NCBI GenBank assembly: GCA_050008465.1
Contig: JBEKMO010000004.1
Span: 39,644 to 103,643, forward strand
Length of the DNA stretch: 64,000 nucleotides
Direction: 5' to 3'
Source: Fen-330 sp050008465
GTDB taxonomy: Bacteria; Acidobacteriota; Terriglobia; Bryobacterales; Bryobacteraceae
The notes under the pieces are model-generated. The model saw only the letters and a list, made by a program, of their open reading frames with translations, was not told where the DNA came from and made no database searches. Below, piece by piece: positions 54,457 through 62,663 of the stretch. The translations under genes were made by a program, and so were the position numbers. Within the stretch, counting starts at the first letter, position 1. Each line of letters starts with the position of its first letter.

Positions 54457-54757
54457 CCGCCAGATCCTCCGGGTCGCCTGTGGGCCGGCGCCGCCGTTCC
54501 AAGCAACGAGTGATGTGGAAGATAATAGTATCGGCCGGGAAAGAAGTTTTCTTCAGGCGCCTCTGGAGAAAAGTCCAATAACCGCCGTACTCTATTACGG
54601 GCATCCGGACCTCCGCCTGAGGAGAGCACCCAGAAATCTGGAGTGAAGGCCTCGGTTCCCCGCGTGGGGCAAGCGGTTTTGGCTGCTTCGAGCGGCCGGC
54701 GCAGCCTGGCTGGTGAGAGATAACGGCGCGAGTGTTCGTGCGCTCAACGAGGAGACA
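54457..54757. other. 301-base divergent region between the cdc48-like and gvpH-like genes
   Basis: No gene is supported here. It should hold the promoters for both directions. I searched for sigma-54 (GG-N10-GC), sigma-E (GGAACTT) and CIRCE-type heat-shock sites and saw none. A short GGCTGC/GCAGCC hairpin (54681-54686 with 54701-54706) lies before the Hsp20 start. Confidence 0.5.
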
Positions 54758-55303
54758 ATGGAAAAGAAGAGCGAAGACAAGGATAAGCCGAGAGGTGATA
54801 TGGCATTCGGCCTGGGTGGCATCTTCAAAGGACTCGGGGACTTCCTGGAGATGGCCTCCAATCTGGCCCAGAAAGCGGAGAAGCTCCAGAGCGAGACCGG
54901 CGAGGGAATGCGGGTCGGCACTTTCGGGAGCCCGAAAGGCCTGCACGCTGTTTACGGCGTCTCAGTCCGTGTCGGCGCCGGCGGCCAACCTGTCGTGGAA
55001 CACTTTGGCAACATGCGGGAGAAGCCTGGGAAAGGGCCCGTGGTCGACGAGGTGCGGGAACCCATTGCCGACCTTCTGGATGAAGACGACCACTTCCTGG
55101 TGGTGGCGGAACTTCCGGGGATGGCGGAATCCGAGGTCCAGTGGAAAGTCAAAGACGACATTCTGATCATCTCCGGGGAGTCCGGAGACCGCAAGTACCA
55201 CAAAGAACTGCTGCTGCCGTCGCGAATCCAGGAGAACAGGGTTTCCGGGGCTTACAAGAATGGCATTCTGGAGCTGAAGTTGTGGAAAGTGAGCGCCCCC
55301 TAG
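54758..55303 (+). CDS. gvpH: GvpH-like Hsp20 small heat-shock protein
   Basis: 181 residues from ATG 54758 (GAGGAGA upstream). The N-terminus has a glycine-rich GLGGIFKGLGDFLEMASNL, then YGVSVRVGAGGQPVVEHFGNM, followed by an alpha-crystallin domain (EPIADLLDEDDHFLVVAELPGMAESEVQWKVKDDILIISGES...). This layout is that of GvpH from haloarchaea. It may keep GvpA or minor proteins soluble before assembly. Its last 22 bases overlap the next gene. Confidence 0.88.
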   Translation: MEKKSEDKDKPRGDMAFGLGGIFKGLGDFLEMASNLAQKAEKLQSETGEGMRVGTFGSPKGLHAVYGVSVRVGAGGQPVVEHFGNMREKPGKGPVVDEVREPIADLLDEDDHFLVVAELPGMAESEVQWKVKDDILIISGESGDRKYHKELLLPSRIQENRVSGAYKNGILELKLWKVSAP

Positions 55304-56130
55304 AGTGGCTGTACTTGTACGGCGTCGTGCGCTGCTCCGCGATCGATCTTTCCCGAGTTGCTGGCGTGGAAGGGCGCTGCAACGTCTCGCTGGTGTGCGA
55401 GGGCGAACTCGCCTGCGCCGCGAGCCCCGTTTCACACGCTGATTACAGCCGGGAGGCCGGGAATGCACCTGCCGAGCAGTTGAATTGGCTTGCTCCGAGG
55501 GCCATCCGTCACCAGGAGGCGGTGCACTGCCTCAGGCAGACGGGAGCAGTCGTCCCGCTGAGGTTTGGCACGCTGTGCCCCACGGCCGAAGATGTGCGGC
55601 AAATGCTTCGAGAGCGCCATCAACCGCTCCTGCAGTTGCTGGCGTTCTTACAGGACCGGGAGGAATGGGGAGTCAGGGTTTTCGCCGACCCGGATCTGGC
55701 GGGTCAGGCCACCGGGCAGCTTGGCTGCGCCACCGACGAGCTGCCGCCCGCTTCGCCGGGGAAGGCCTACTTCCTGAACAAGAAAAGACGGAAGCTCGCC
55801 CACGAGCGAACGATCCTTCGTATCGCCGAACTCGACCGCGAGATCTGGGAGCGTCTGCTGCCCTGTGCGGTGGAGGCCCGGAAACACCGCTGTCAGGATG
55901 CATCCTCAGGCGCGTCGCAACTGGCAGTGCTGAACGCCGCCTTGCTGTTGGATCGGGACCAGCAGGCTGCTCTGGCGGAGGTCGCCGGCCGATTGGAAGC
56001 GGAGTACCGGAGCTACGGCGTCACGGTCGAGCTCAGCGGCCCATGGGCAGCGTACAGCTTCTGCGGAGACTTGGGCCGGGTGCCGGCGGCCGCGAATGCC
56101 TTGCGGGAGCCCGAGCGTTGCGCAGACTGA
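55282..56130 (+). CDS. gvpF/L: Gas vesicle protein GvpF/GvpL, copy 2
   Basis: 282 residues from GTG 55282, which has GGAG at 8 bases and overlaps the Hsp20 gene by 22 bases. The start EWLYLYGVVRCS, the middle HQEAVHCLRQTGAVVPLRFGTLCPTAEDVRQML, KAYFLNKKRRKLAHER and the end ELSGPWAAYSFCGDLG are GvpF/L features. It is clearly diverged from copy 1 at 46 kb. Species often carry GvpF and GvpL as separate paralogues, so the two may form the F and L pair. Confidence 0.88.
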   Translation: MESERPLEWLYLYGVVRCSAIDLSRVAGVEGRCNVSLVCEGELACAASPVSHADYSREAGNAPAEQLNWLAPRAIRHQEAVHCLRQTGAVVPLRFGTLCPTAEDVRQMLRERHQPLLQLLAFLQDREEWGVRVFADPDLAGQATGQLGCATDELPPASPGKAYFLNKKRRKLAHERTILRIAELDREIWERLLPCAVEARKHRCQDASSGASQLAVLNAALLLDRDQQAALAEVAGRLEAEYRSYGVTVELSGPWAAYSFCGDLGRVPAAANALREPERCAD

Positions 56131-56672
56131 TTCACGTCCCCATTGTCCACGGCCCAGAGGACCTGGGAACACAGCTCGAAGCGGTCAGGCACGCCTATGT
56201 CTCGCGGTACGGAGTCAGGGCCTGGCAACTGCATCTGAAGAGCGTGGAGCAGTTCTGGAACCAGGTTCGCCACCGCCTGCGCCCGCTCCGCGAGCAGGCG
56301 GGGACGCTGCGCATCTACCAGGACGGGCTGCCGGTGTGCGGGCGCGAAACCGAGCTGGCGCGCCAACTCTCGGCGCAGGGCAGCCAGAATCACCGGCTTC
56401 TGGTGGAGTTGGTCGAGGCCGGGGCGGAGCTGGTCGGGACGGAGGACCCCGAGCTGCTGCGCCAGGAGCACGAACGCGCCCACCGCGCCGACAGGCTCGG
56501 CGAGCCGGCCTCGACCGCCCGCTATGACCCCCTGATGGAGGCCCGCGACCGCTACATTGCCAGCCGGATCGACGCCACGCTGGCGGAAACCGGGCTTGGA
56601 TTGCTTTTCATGGGCGCTCTCCACCGGGTGATTGAGAAGCTGCCGAAGGACATCCAGGCGGCGCGGCTGTGA
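56118..56672 (+). CDS. Unknown conserved-looking protein at the end of the gvp plus-strand operon
   Basis: About 184 residues from TTG 56118, overlapping gvpF/L by 13 bases. It starts LRRLIHVPIVHGPEDLGTQLEAV and later has KVEQFW-like SVEQFWNQVR, LRIYQDGLPVCG, LLVELVEAGAELVGTEDPELLRQEH and ends TLAETGLGLLFMGALHRVIEKLPKDIQ. It has alpha/beta spacing and a GTEDPE motif but no named family that I recognise. The overlap indicates a shared function with gvpF/L. The longer frame back to 55485 is a shadow of gvpF/L. Confidence 0.75.
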   Translation: MRRLIHVPIVHGPEDLGTQLEAVRHAYVSRYGVRAWQLHLKSVEQFWNQVRHRLRPLREQAGTLRIYQDGLPVCGRETELARQLSAQGSQNHRLLVELVEAGAELVGTEDPELLRQEHERAHRADRLGEPASTARYDPLMEARDRYIASRIDATLAETGLGLLFMGALHRVIEKLPKDIQAARL

Positions 56673-56734
56673 TCCGCCGCGGACCCGTCCGGCCAATTGG
56701 AGCGCGCCATGGGTGAAGCCCTCGTCGGCGCCGG

Positions 56735-57616
56735 TCACGATCCGGCAAGGACCTCGAGGATGGACTCGGCTTCCCGGCGCTGTTCCGGAGAAGGCGTGAG
56801 ATACAGGTGGCGGCTGCTTCGAAAAGGGGCGATGAGCCACTGGCCGTGAAGGGCGCGGGCCGCCTTGAGGCCCCAGTCCCTGAGCCACGAGCTGCAAATG
56901 AGACGCCAGGTCTCGGCCGCGCCGACGATCCCCGGCCCGTACCGCCGGAAGATCTTGCGGCCGGTTCTGTGGCTTTCCGCGCACTTGCGCAGATCCGGCG
57001 GCCGCGTTTCTCGATAGAAGTACAACGGCTCGGGGATCTTCGCGAACCTCGATTGCCTGCACGTGCGCACCCACAGCTCGTGATCCTCCGCCCTCACGTA
57101 AAACTCGTCATAGGGATTCTCGCGGAACCACTCGGTGCGGCCAGCCACGGTGGGATGCAGGAACAACCCATGGACGAGCACGTGCCTAGGAGTCGTGTCC
57201 AGAGGCTCGGCGCCAGCCACGGCCGCCAGCCTGCCGTTCTGGTCGATGATGTAGGCGGCGGTGGCAACCAGATCAACGGGCGCGCTTCTGGCGAGACACC
57301 TCAGTTGCACTTCCAACCTTTTCGGGTGCATCAGATCGTCGGCGTCCATTCGCGCCAGATAGGGGGTGGTTGCGATCCTGGCAATCTGGTTCAAACGGTA
57401 TACCAGCCCGCGGTGCTCCCCGTCATCGACCAGGCGGACGCGCGGGTCGCGGAAGCTCCGCGCGATGGCGGTCGAAGCGTCGCGCGAGCCGTCATTCACC
57501 AGGAGTAACCGCCAGTCCGCCACGGTCTGTGCGAGAACCGACTGGATGGCGGCGCCCAGTGTACGCTCGTTGTTCCAAAAAGGCAGGCCGACCGTGATGG
57601 ACATGTCGCTCGCCAT
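56735..57616 (-). CDS. Family 2 glycosyltransferase
   Basis: 293 residues from ATG 57616 (MASDMSITVGLPFWNNERTL). The GT-A fold shows VGLPFWNNE, LLLVNDGSRDAS and RMDADDLMHPKRL (the DXD metal motif), and the EDHELWVR segment. It adds a sugar to a surface glycan or lipid. It lies 1 base after the stop of the GT4 gene upstream. The frame to 57886 lies inside the GT4 gene and is not used. Confidence 0.88.
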   Translation of the reverse strand: MASDMSITVGLPFWNNERTLGAAIQSVLAQTVADWRLLLVNDGSRDASTAIARSFRDPRVRLVDDGEHRGLVYRLNQIARIATTPYLARMDADDLMHPKRLEVQLRCLARSAPVDLVATAAYIIDQNGRLAAVAGAEPLDTTPRHVLVHGLFLHPTVAGRTEWFRENPYDEFYVRAEDHELWVRTCRQSRFAKIPEPLYFYRETRPPDLRKCAESHRTGRKIFRRYGPGIVGAAETWRLICSSWLRDWGLKAARALHGQWLIAPFRSSRHLYLTPSPEQRREAESILEVLAGS

Positions 57617-57617
57617 G

Positions 57618-58745
57618 TCAGGCCGCCCTCTGGCGCTCACGCCGGCCGTTCGCGCCTCGCCCAACCGCGCCCAGGCCCTCCAGCCGGTCGAACGCTCCGA
57701 TGCATCGGGCGGCCGCCGCGTCCCAGGTGAGTTCCCGGGCAAACGAGAGAGCGGAAGCCTTGATCCGCGCTCGTTCCTCGGGGTTCTCGAGGAGCCAGAG
57801 AACGCGTTGCGAGACCTGAACCGGGTCGCGGAAGTCCACCAAGTGGACCCGGTCCGGCCCGATCTCGCGAAATACGGCGATGTCATTGGCGATCACGGGC
57901 AGGCCGTGCGACAGCGCTTCGAGAACCGGCAGACCGAGGCCTTCGTAGACGCTAGGCTGCAAACAGCCCTCCGCGGCATCGTAGAGGATCGCCAGGTCGG
58001 CGTCGCTGACGTAGCCCAAAATCCTGATCCGGTTGCCGGCTCCGGCCACCAGCCGGCGAACCTCTTCCGATCCCCACGCCCAGCGGCCGGCGACCGCCAG
58101 TTGCACGTCTGATCGGTCGAAGACAAGCTGTATCGCCCGGAACAGAGCGGGGTAGTTCTTCCGAGGCTCGAGAGAACCGACCGCAAGCAGGAACGGCCTC
58201 GCCAGCCCCAGCCGTGAGAGCGCCTCGTCCCGCTGCGCGGGCTCGCAAGGCGCGGGCGGGGCGTCTACCCCGGCTCCGACGTAGACGATTTCCTCTTCGG
58301 GTCGCGGCAGCAGCGCCGCAAGCTCGTTCTTCACGGAATGCGAGATGGTCAGGATCACCCGGGCCCGGCGCGCGGCGTGGCGGACCGACGGCGCCAGGTA
58401 GCACCTGCCGAGCAGCCCCATCGTGTCGCGGTACAGCCAGGACACCGCATCGTAGACCATCATCGCGAAGGGGTGCGAGAGGAAGGGGCCGGGCGGAAAC
58501 GCCGGGAAGAACACCAGGTCGACGTTCGCCCGCGCGGCCGCCGCTCCGATGTAGTACTGTTCGGCCAGGAACCGTTTCACTCTGGGGCGGAGGCGCGTCT
58601 CCAGCACCGGCGGCAACTGCGGGCACAGCGCGATGAACTCGTGTTGGGTCTTGGCGCGGCGCAGGCTCGCGCACAAGGATGTTGCGTAGCGTTCCATGCC
58701 CGTCACGGTCCTCGATCCGAATGTGCCGTCGATTCCGATTCGCAC
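57618..58745 (-). CDS. Family 4 glycosyltransferase
   Basis: 375 residues from GTG 58745, where AGGAGG lies 4 bases upstream. GT-B signatures include the N-terminal VRIGIDGTFGSRTVTGMERY, the hinge FLLAVGSLEPRKNYPALFRAI, ILGYVSDADLAILYDAAEGCLQPSVYEGLGLPVLEAL and the EX7E motif in that last segment. A mannosyl- or rhamnosyl-transferase is likely. The donor is not known. Confidence 0.88.
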   Translation of the reverse strand: MRIGIDGTFGSRTVTGMERYATSLCASLRRAKTQHEFIALCPQLPPVLETRLRPRVKRFLAEQYYIGAAAARANVDLVFFPAFPPGPFLSHPFAMMVYDAVSWLYRDTMGLLGRCYLAPSVRHAARRARVILTISHSVKNELAALLPRPEEEIVYVGAGVDAPPAPCEPAQRDEALSRLGLARPFLLAVGSLEPRKNYPALFRAIQLVFDRSDVQLAVAGRWAWGSEEVRRLVAGAGNRIRILGYVSDADLAILYDAAEGCLQPSVYEGLGLPVLEALSHGLPVIANDIAVFREIGPDRVHLVDFRDPVQVSQRVLWLLENPEERARIKASALSFARELTWDAAAARCIGAFDRLEGLGAVGRGANGRRERQRAA

Positions 58746-58786
58746 GACGCCTCCTAGACCCAATACTGTTTACTTTGTCCCCGTGG

Positions 58787-58876
58787 GGCAGCCATTTCTG
58801 GCTGCCGCCGGCTTTCTAGCCGGCGCAAGCCCACGCCGGGTCGAAACCCGGCGGCAGGCTGGAAAGCCCGACCCCA
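58787..58876. repeat. Intergenic triple-hairpin repeat, copy 2
   Basis: Three hairpins in a row: GGCAGCCA/TGGCTGCC (58787-58794 with 58799-58806), GCCGGCT/AGCCGGC (58807-58813 with 58818-58824) and CGCCGGGT/ACCCGGCG (58834-58841 with 58846-58853). They are followed by GGCAGGCTGGAAAGCCCG. The tail matches copy 1 at 1571-1660. The repeat overlaps the last codons of the methyltransferase gene. Confidence 0.72.
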
Positions 58877-59676
58877 CCAATGCTGGAGGCAAAGTCAACA
58901 GTCACGACCAGGTTGTCCCCGAGAGACCAGGGCAGTTGGAGCCGGACGAGAGCCAGCAGGTTCGCCGCGGACAGGATCGCGAGTCGCTCCAACGGCCGCA
59001 GCCAGCGGTCGAAGTACGGCGGGTCCCAAAGGGCGTCCGTGCCCACCCGAACCACCTCGAAGCCGGCTGCCTCGAACCACCCGCGCCACGTCCCCGGCGC
59101 GACGAGGCAGCGGTGGGTGCGATCGCGATAGGCGCTCCAATCGCAGCCTTTCAGTTTCCTGCTGAGTGAAGCCAGATTGGGGACCGTCACAAGCGCCAGA
59201 CCCCCCGGGCGCAACGCATCCCACAACGTTCGAAGACCGGTCCGGGGATCGATGAGGTGTTCCAATACGTCGATCGCGGTGGCTGCGTCAAACGCGCCGG
59301 GGCGGAAGCAGCCTGCTTCGAGCGAAGCGCATACGCTCGGGACGCCGTTCCCGGTTGCGCGTCCGGCCGCGAACTGCGCGATGTCGCACCCCACATTGGT
59401 GGACCAACGCCGGCAGGCCCTTGCCAGGAACCCCTCGCCGCAACCGAAGTGGACCAGCACGGGCCGGTGACGTCCCCGGCGGTACTTCACGCAGAGCCTC
59501 CGCAGCATCGAGCTGAGTGCGTAGTTCACTGCCGGCTTGTCACCCGCCGCGTGGAACCAGCTCGCGGGATAGAACCGCGCGAAATACGACGCGTCGTAAA
59601 CCTCACGCGGACTGGCGCCGGACGCCGGGAGGGGGTGACGGAGCATGGGCTGCATGGCTGGCTCGACTTCAGACAT
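58816..59676 (-). CDS. SAM-dependent methyltransferase, C-terminus encoded by the repeat
   Basis: 286 residues. Motif I is HFGCGEGFLARACRRW (about 76-90), with FDAATAIDVLEHLIDPRTGLRTLWDALRPGGLALVTVPN as the usual class I methyltransferase segment. The last 20 residues (GVGLSSLPPGFDPAWACAG) are read from the triple-hairpin repeat and the stop TAG lies inside a hairpin loop, so the original C-terminus was likely altered. Substrate probably a glycan or lipid-linked sugar. Confidence 0.8.
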   Translation of the reverse strand: MSEVEPAMQPMLRHPLPASGASPREVYDASYFARFYPASWFHAAGDKPAVNYALSSMLRRLCVKYRRGRHRPVLVHFGCGEGFLARACRRWSTNVGCDIAQFAAGRATGNGVPSVCASLEAGCFRPGAFDAATAIDVLEHLIDPRTGLRTLWDALRPGGLALVTVPNLASLSRKLKGCDWSAYRDRTHRCLVAPGTWRGWFEAAGFEVVRVGTDALWDPPYFDRWLRPLERLAILSAANLLALVRLQLPWSLGDNLVVTVDFASSIGGVGLSSLPPGFDPAWACAG

Positions 59677-60463
59677 CCCGGGCCAGGAACTGGGCCACTG
59701 CCGCTCTTCCGCTGGCGCGTGCGCGGACTACCCTGACGGGCAACCTTGCCAAAGCGATCAGCCTGGGCAGCCGGGAGGGCTCGCGCCAGGTGCGGTACAA
59801 CCACTCGAGGTTCGATCTTCTCATCCACAGCGGCGCCCGGGGCACGAGACCGCCTAGGATTTCAAAGCTGCCACCGACTCCCATCCCGATCTTGGCGCCG
59901 CAAGCCGGGAGATTCTCCGCCAGCCACAATTCCTGTTTCGGGGACCCCAGCGCAACCAGCAGCATGTCGACACCCGCGTCCCGGACCACGGCCGCGTATT
60001 CCAAATCCGGGCCCGGGAGCTGCGGGACTGTGATGGGCGGCCCCAGCCAGATGTCGCCGCCGGGGTACTGGGCCAGCAGGGCCACTCGCGCCCGCTCGGC
60101 GCTTCCCGGCCTGCCTCCCACGAAGCCGATTCGCAGCTTCGAGCGAGCCGACTCGCGTGCCAGCAACTCGACCAGGTCGACTCCGGGGAACCGCTCCACC
60201 TTCCTGCCGGCGTACTGGCTGAGGAGCCAGGCCAAACCGGCGCCGTCAACGAGGTTAAGAACGGTGGTCTTCAGCACCTGGCAGAGCGCGGGGTGACGCC
60301 CGGCGATCACCAGGACCTCCGGGTTGACGGGTACGACCATGGCCGGCTCCGGGCGGTGGCCGAGGTCCAGGATCCGGGCCAGAATGGACTCCCGGTCCCC
60401 CACGGTCACCGGAATGCCGAGCACCTCGTAGGTTTCCATCCCGCTTACAGCGCCTTCAGACAC
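59669..60463 (-). CDS. WecG/TagA/CpsF family glycosyltransferase
   Basis: 264 residues from GTG 60463 with GGAGGG upstream; the start overlaps the previous stop by 8 bases. The family core is VVPVNPEVLVIAGRHPALCQVLKTTVLNLVDGAGL, RIGFVGGRPGSAERA, LGSPKQELWLAENL and IGMGVGGSFEILGG. Members move ManNAc or ManNAcA onto a lipid carrier; WecB, which makes UDP-ManNAc, is encoded at 36.7 kb. Confidence 0.9.
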   Translation of the reverse strand: MSEGAVSGMETYEVLGIPVTVGDRESILARILDLGHRPEPAMVVPVNPEVLVIAGRHPALCQVLKTTVLNLVDGAGLAWLLSQYAGRKVERFPGVDLVELLARESARSKLRIGFVGGRPGSAERARVALLAQYPGGDIWLGPPITVPQLPGPDLEYAAVVRDAGVDMLLVALGSPKQELWLAENLPACGAKIGMGVGGSFEILGGLVPRAPLWMRRSNLEWLYRTWREPSRLPRLIALARLPVRVVRARASGRAAVAQFLARDV

Positions 60464-61610
60464 GGGCCGTTCCCTCCGCAGCCGCCTTCAGGACCTCGAT
60501 CACACGGCCGAACACCACCGCAAAGGAGTGCGTGCGGACAAACTCCGGACAGGGCTCTTTCTTGTGCCCGGCATACTCGACCACCGCTTCCGCGAGCGCC
60601 ATGGGGTCGCGCGAATCCGAGATCGTGACCGGCGCGCCGCTGGCGCGCATCTCCGGGATGTCCCCCACGTCGGTCGACACCACCGGCGTGCCGCTGGCGA
60701 GCGCTTCCACCGCAACCCGGGGACTGCCCTCGAAATGGGAGGTCAGCAGCAGAACGTTGGCCGCGTTGTACCAGAGCGCCAACTCCGCCTCCGGAACACT
60801 CTTCGCGCAAAGGAGCCGGTGCGAAATGCCGTAGCACTCCAGCATCCGGAGCGTCTCCGGACCCAGGGCGCCCGTTCCAAGAATTGCCCCTCGGGCATTC
60901 GGCAGTCTTGTGCACATCTGATGAAACGCGTTGGCCCACAGCAGCGGGTCTTTCACCTCTTCGATCCGGCCCGCAAAAAGAACCAGGAAGGCCGCCTGAT
61001 CGATGCCCAGAGCGCGCCTGGCTTCTTCCGTTCCGATCGGGCGAAACCTGTCTCCATCCACAGCGCTGGGAAGGACTTCCAGCCGGCAGGCGTATTTCGG
61101 GTACCGCTGGGCGTAGTACCTCCGTCCCCTTTCACTGCAAGTGAAGACGTGGCTCGACCGTCTGATGACGGCTTCTTCGACGAAGGGCATCACCGCGCGC
61201 AGGAGCCGGAGCTTGCTCTCGTTGGGCAGCGACAGGTGCTCCGCCGAACCGTGGATGTAAAGAACCAGGGGCTGCCGCTCGTCGGCCAGATACGCCAGCG
61301 CGTGATCGGTACGGTGGAGGTAGAGCACGGCGTGGCTGTCGCAGTGCGATCTGTTGCGCCAGAGCGACAGGAGGAATCTCAGGTTAACGGGAACAAGCGA
61401 AGCTTTGCGGCTGCAAATTGGCCGGATGGCGATTCTTGTGGGGCACGGACTGGCGGGAGAGTGACCCTGTGCGCCGCCGAGCGATCTCACATCGATGCGG
61501 CCGGGCCAATGCTGTTCCGCATAGCGCAGAAAGCAGTTCAGTGAGCTGTCGATGCCACCCACCGATTCCGCGTACGGCGTCCAACTATATGCCAGGTGCA
61601 TCACAGACAT
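60456..61610 (-). CDS. Family 4 glycosyltransferase
   Basis: 384 residues from ATG 61610 (GGAGG upstream). It carries LAYSWTPYAESVGGIDSSL at the N-terminus, an acceptor region around LVLYIHGSAEHLSLPNESK, FLVLFAGRIEEVKDPLLWANAF and LLLTSHFEGSPRVAVEALASGTPVVSTDVGDIPEM with the EX7E motif. Upstream frames to 62249 overlap the FkbM gene and are not used. Confidence 0.88.
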   Translation of the reverse strand: MSVMHLAYSWTPYAESVGGIDSSLNCFLRYAEQHWPGRIDVRSLGGAQGHSPASPCPTRIAIRPICSRKASLVPVNLRFLLSLWRNRSHCDSHAVLYLHRTDHALAYLADERQPLVLYIHGSAEHLSLPNESKLRLLRAVMPFVEEAVIRRSSHVFTCSERGRRYYAQRYPKYACRLEVLPSAVDGDRFRPIGTEEARRALGIDQAAFLVLFAGRIEEVKDPLLWANAFHQMCTRLPNARGAILGTGALGPETLRMLECYGISHRLLCAKSVPEAELALWYNAANVLLLTSHFEGSPRVAVEALASGTPVVSTDVGDIPEMRASGAPVTISDSRDPMALAEAVVEYAGHKKEPCPEFVRTHSFAVVFGRVIEVLKAAAEGTARV

Positions 61611-61666
61611 AGGCTGCCCTCCGGGGGCGTCGGGCCGGCGCCGCGAGAAACGTCGGGTCTGGCATC

Positions 61667-62506
61667 CTAGTTCACCGGCACAGGACAAGCCTTGAGCCGC
61701 AGATTCCGGCAGATGGTCAAGTGCGACGAGCTCTCCAGATCGTACTCGTAGCCGTCCAGAGCCCGAAAGAACGCCTCCCGGCAGTCGCGCCCATGCAGCT
61801 CGATGCAGATGTTGTCTATGCGCGGCAGCCAGGTGTGCGCGTTGCGACCGAACAACTCCAGTTCGCTCCGCTCGATGTCCACTTTGAGCAGATCCACGCG
61901 CTCCGCGCCCGCCATGTCGATCAGACTGGCTACGTCCCAACCTTGCACTCGATACCCTTGCTCCCCGGCCGCCCGCTCCCGCACCTGGATAGCCCATTCC
62001 CGTGCGTCGCCAAAGGAGCCCCGCGACAAGACCAGCGGTGTTTTTTCCGGCCATGCGGCGCCCGGCACCACGCGGGCTCGGGAACCGTAGGGGGCCAGGT
62101 TTCGGCAGCATAGCGCACCAGTCTCCGGGTCGGGTTCCACGGCCACGACCCGCGCAACCGGGAACCGATTCAGGAAGTAGGCGCTCGAGTACCCCACGTT
62201 GGCTCCGAGATCCAGGACCAACTTCGGCGCCGGAAGGTCGGCCACGCACTCGTAAACCTTCCTCAGGAAAATCTCCCAGAAAACTGCGCCGTCGCTGCTG
62301 GGTTCCGTGCGCATGATCAGGGGATATCGGACTCCAGCCGGCCGGACTTGTATGCTCTGCGGCACCGGCAGGTCCAGCGCTCTCCAGACCCGCTGTCGGC
62401 CCAGTTGAAGCGTCGCAAGCACCCCCACTGCCTTCAGGTACTGAGTCACGGTCCGGAATCTGTTGATCTGTCTGGCCAGCGTCATCTGGATGTGGGCACG
62501 GCTCAC
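61667..62506 (-). CDS. FkbM family methyltransferase
   Basis: 279 residues. LVLDLGANVGYSSAYFLNRFPVARVVAVEPDPETGALCCRNL is the FkbM SAM-binding motif, and DLLKVDIERSELELFGRNAHTWLPRIDNICIELHGRDC is the family ending. FkbM-type enzymes O-methylate sugars or polyketides. GTG 62506 has no clear ribosome site; ATG 62485 is possible. It lies 57 bases upstream of the GT4 gene in the glycan cluster. Confidence 0.85.
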   Translation of the reverse strand: MSRAHIQMTLARQINRFRTVTQYLKAVGVLATLQLGRQRVWRALDLPVPQSIQVRPAGVRYPLIMRTEPSSDGAVFWEIFLRKVYECVADLPAPKLVLDLGANVGYSSAYFLNRFPVARVVAVEPDPETGALCCRNLAPYGSRARVVPGAAWPEKTPLVLSRGSFGDAREWAIQVRERAAGEQGYRVQGWDVASLIDMAGAERVDLLKVDIERSELELFGRNAHTWLPRIDNICIELHGRDCREAFFRALDGYEYDLESSSHLTICRNLRLKACPVPVN

Positions 62507-62663
62507 GCCATCAGAGTCCCAACCACGGCCTCCTCGATCGAATGACCAATCAAGTATCGGCGGCGGGGTACACGGACTATAGGTCTCTTCGAGAACCGGC
62601 TCCGCGCAGGAACCCGGAGAGGTGCCGGACTGGCGCGGCTGTGATCATCGGGGGCTGTTCGTG

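Noticed and set aside
54457..54757. Sigma-54 promoter for the Hsp20/gvpF/L unit
   Set aside because: Every GG in the last 150 bases before the Hsp20 start was checked for GC 10 bases on; none fits.
55485..56130. Long plus-strand frame running through the second gvpF/L
   Set aside because: It is a shadow: arginine- and glycine-rich text with no family match. Only the part after 56118 is accepted, where the gvpF/L frame ends and a clean protein begins.
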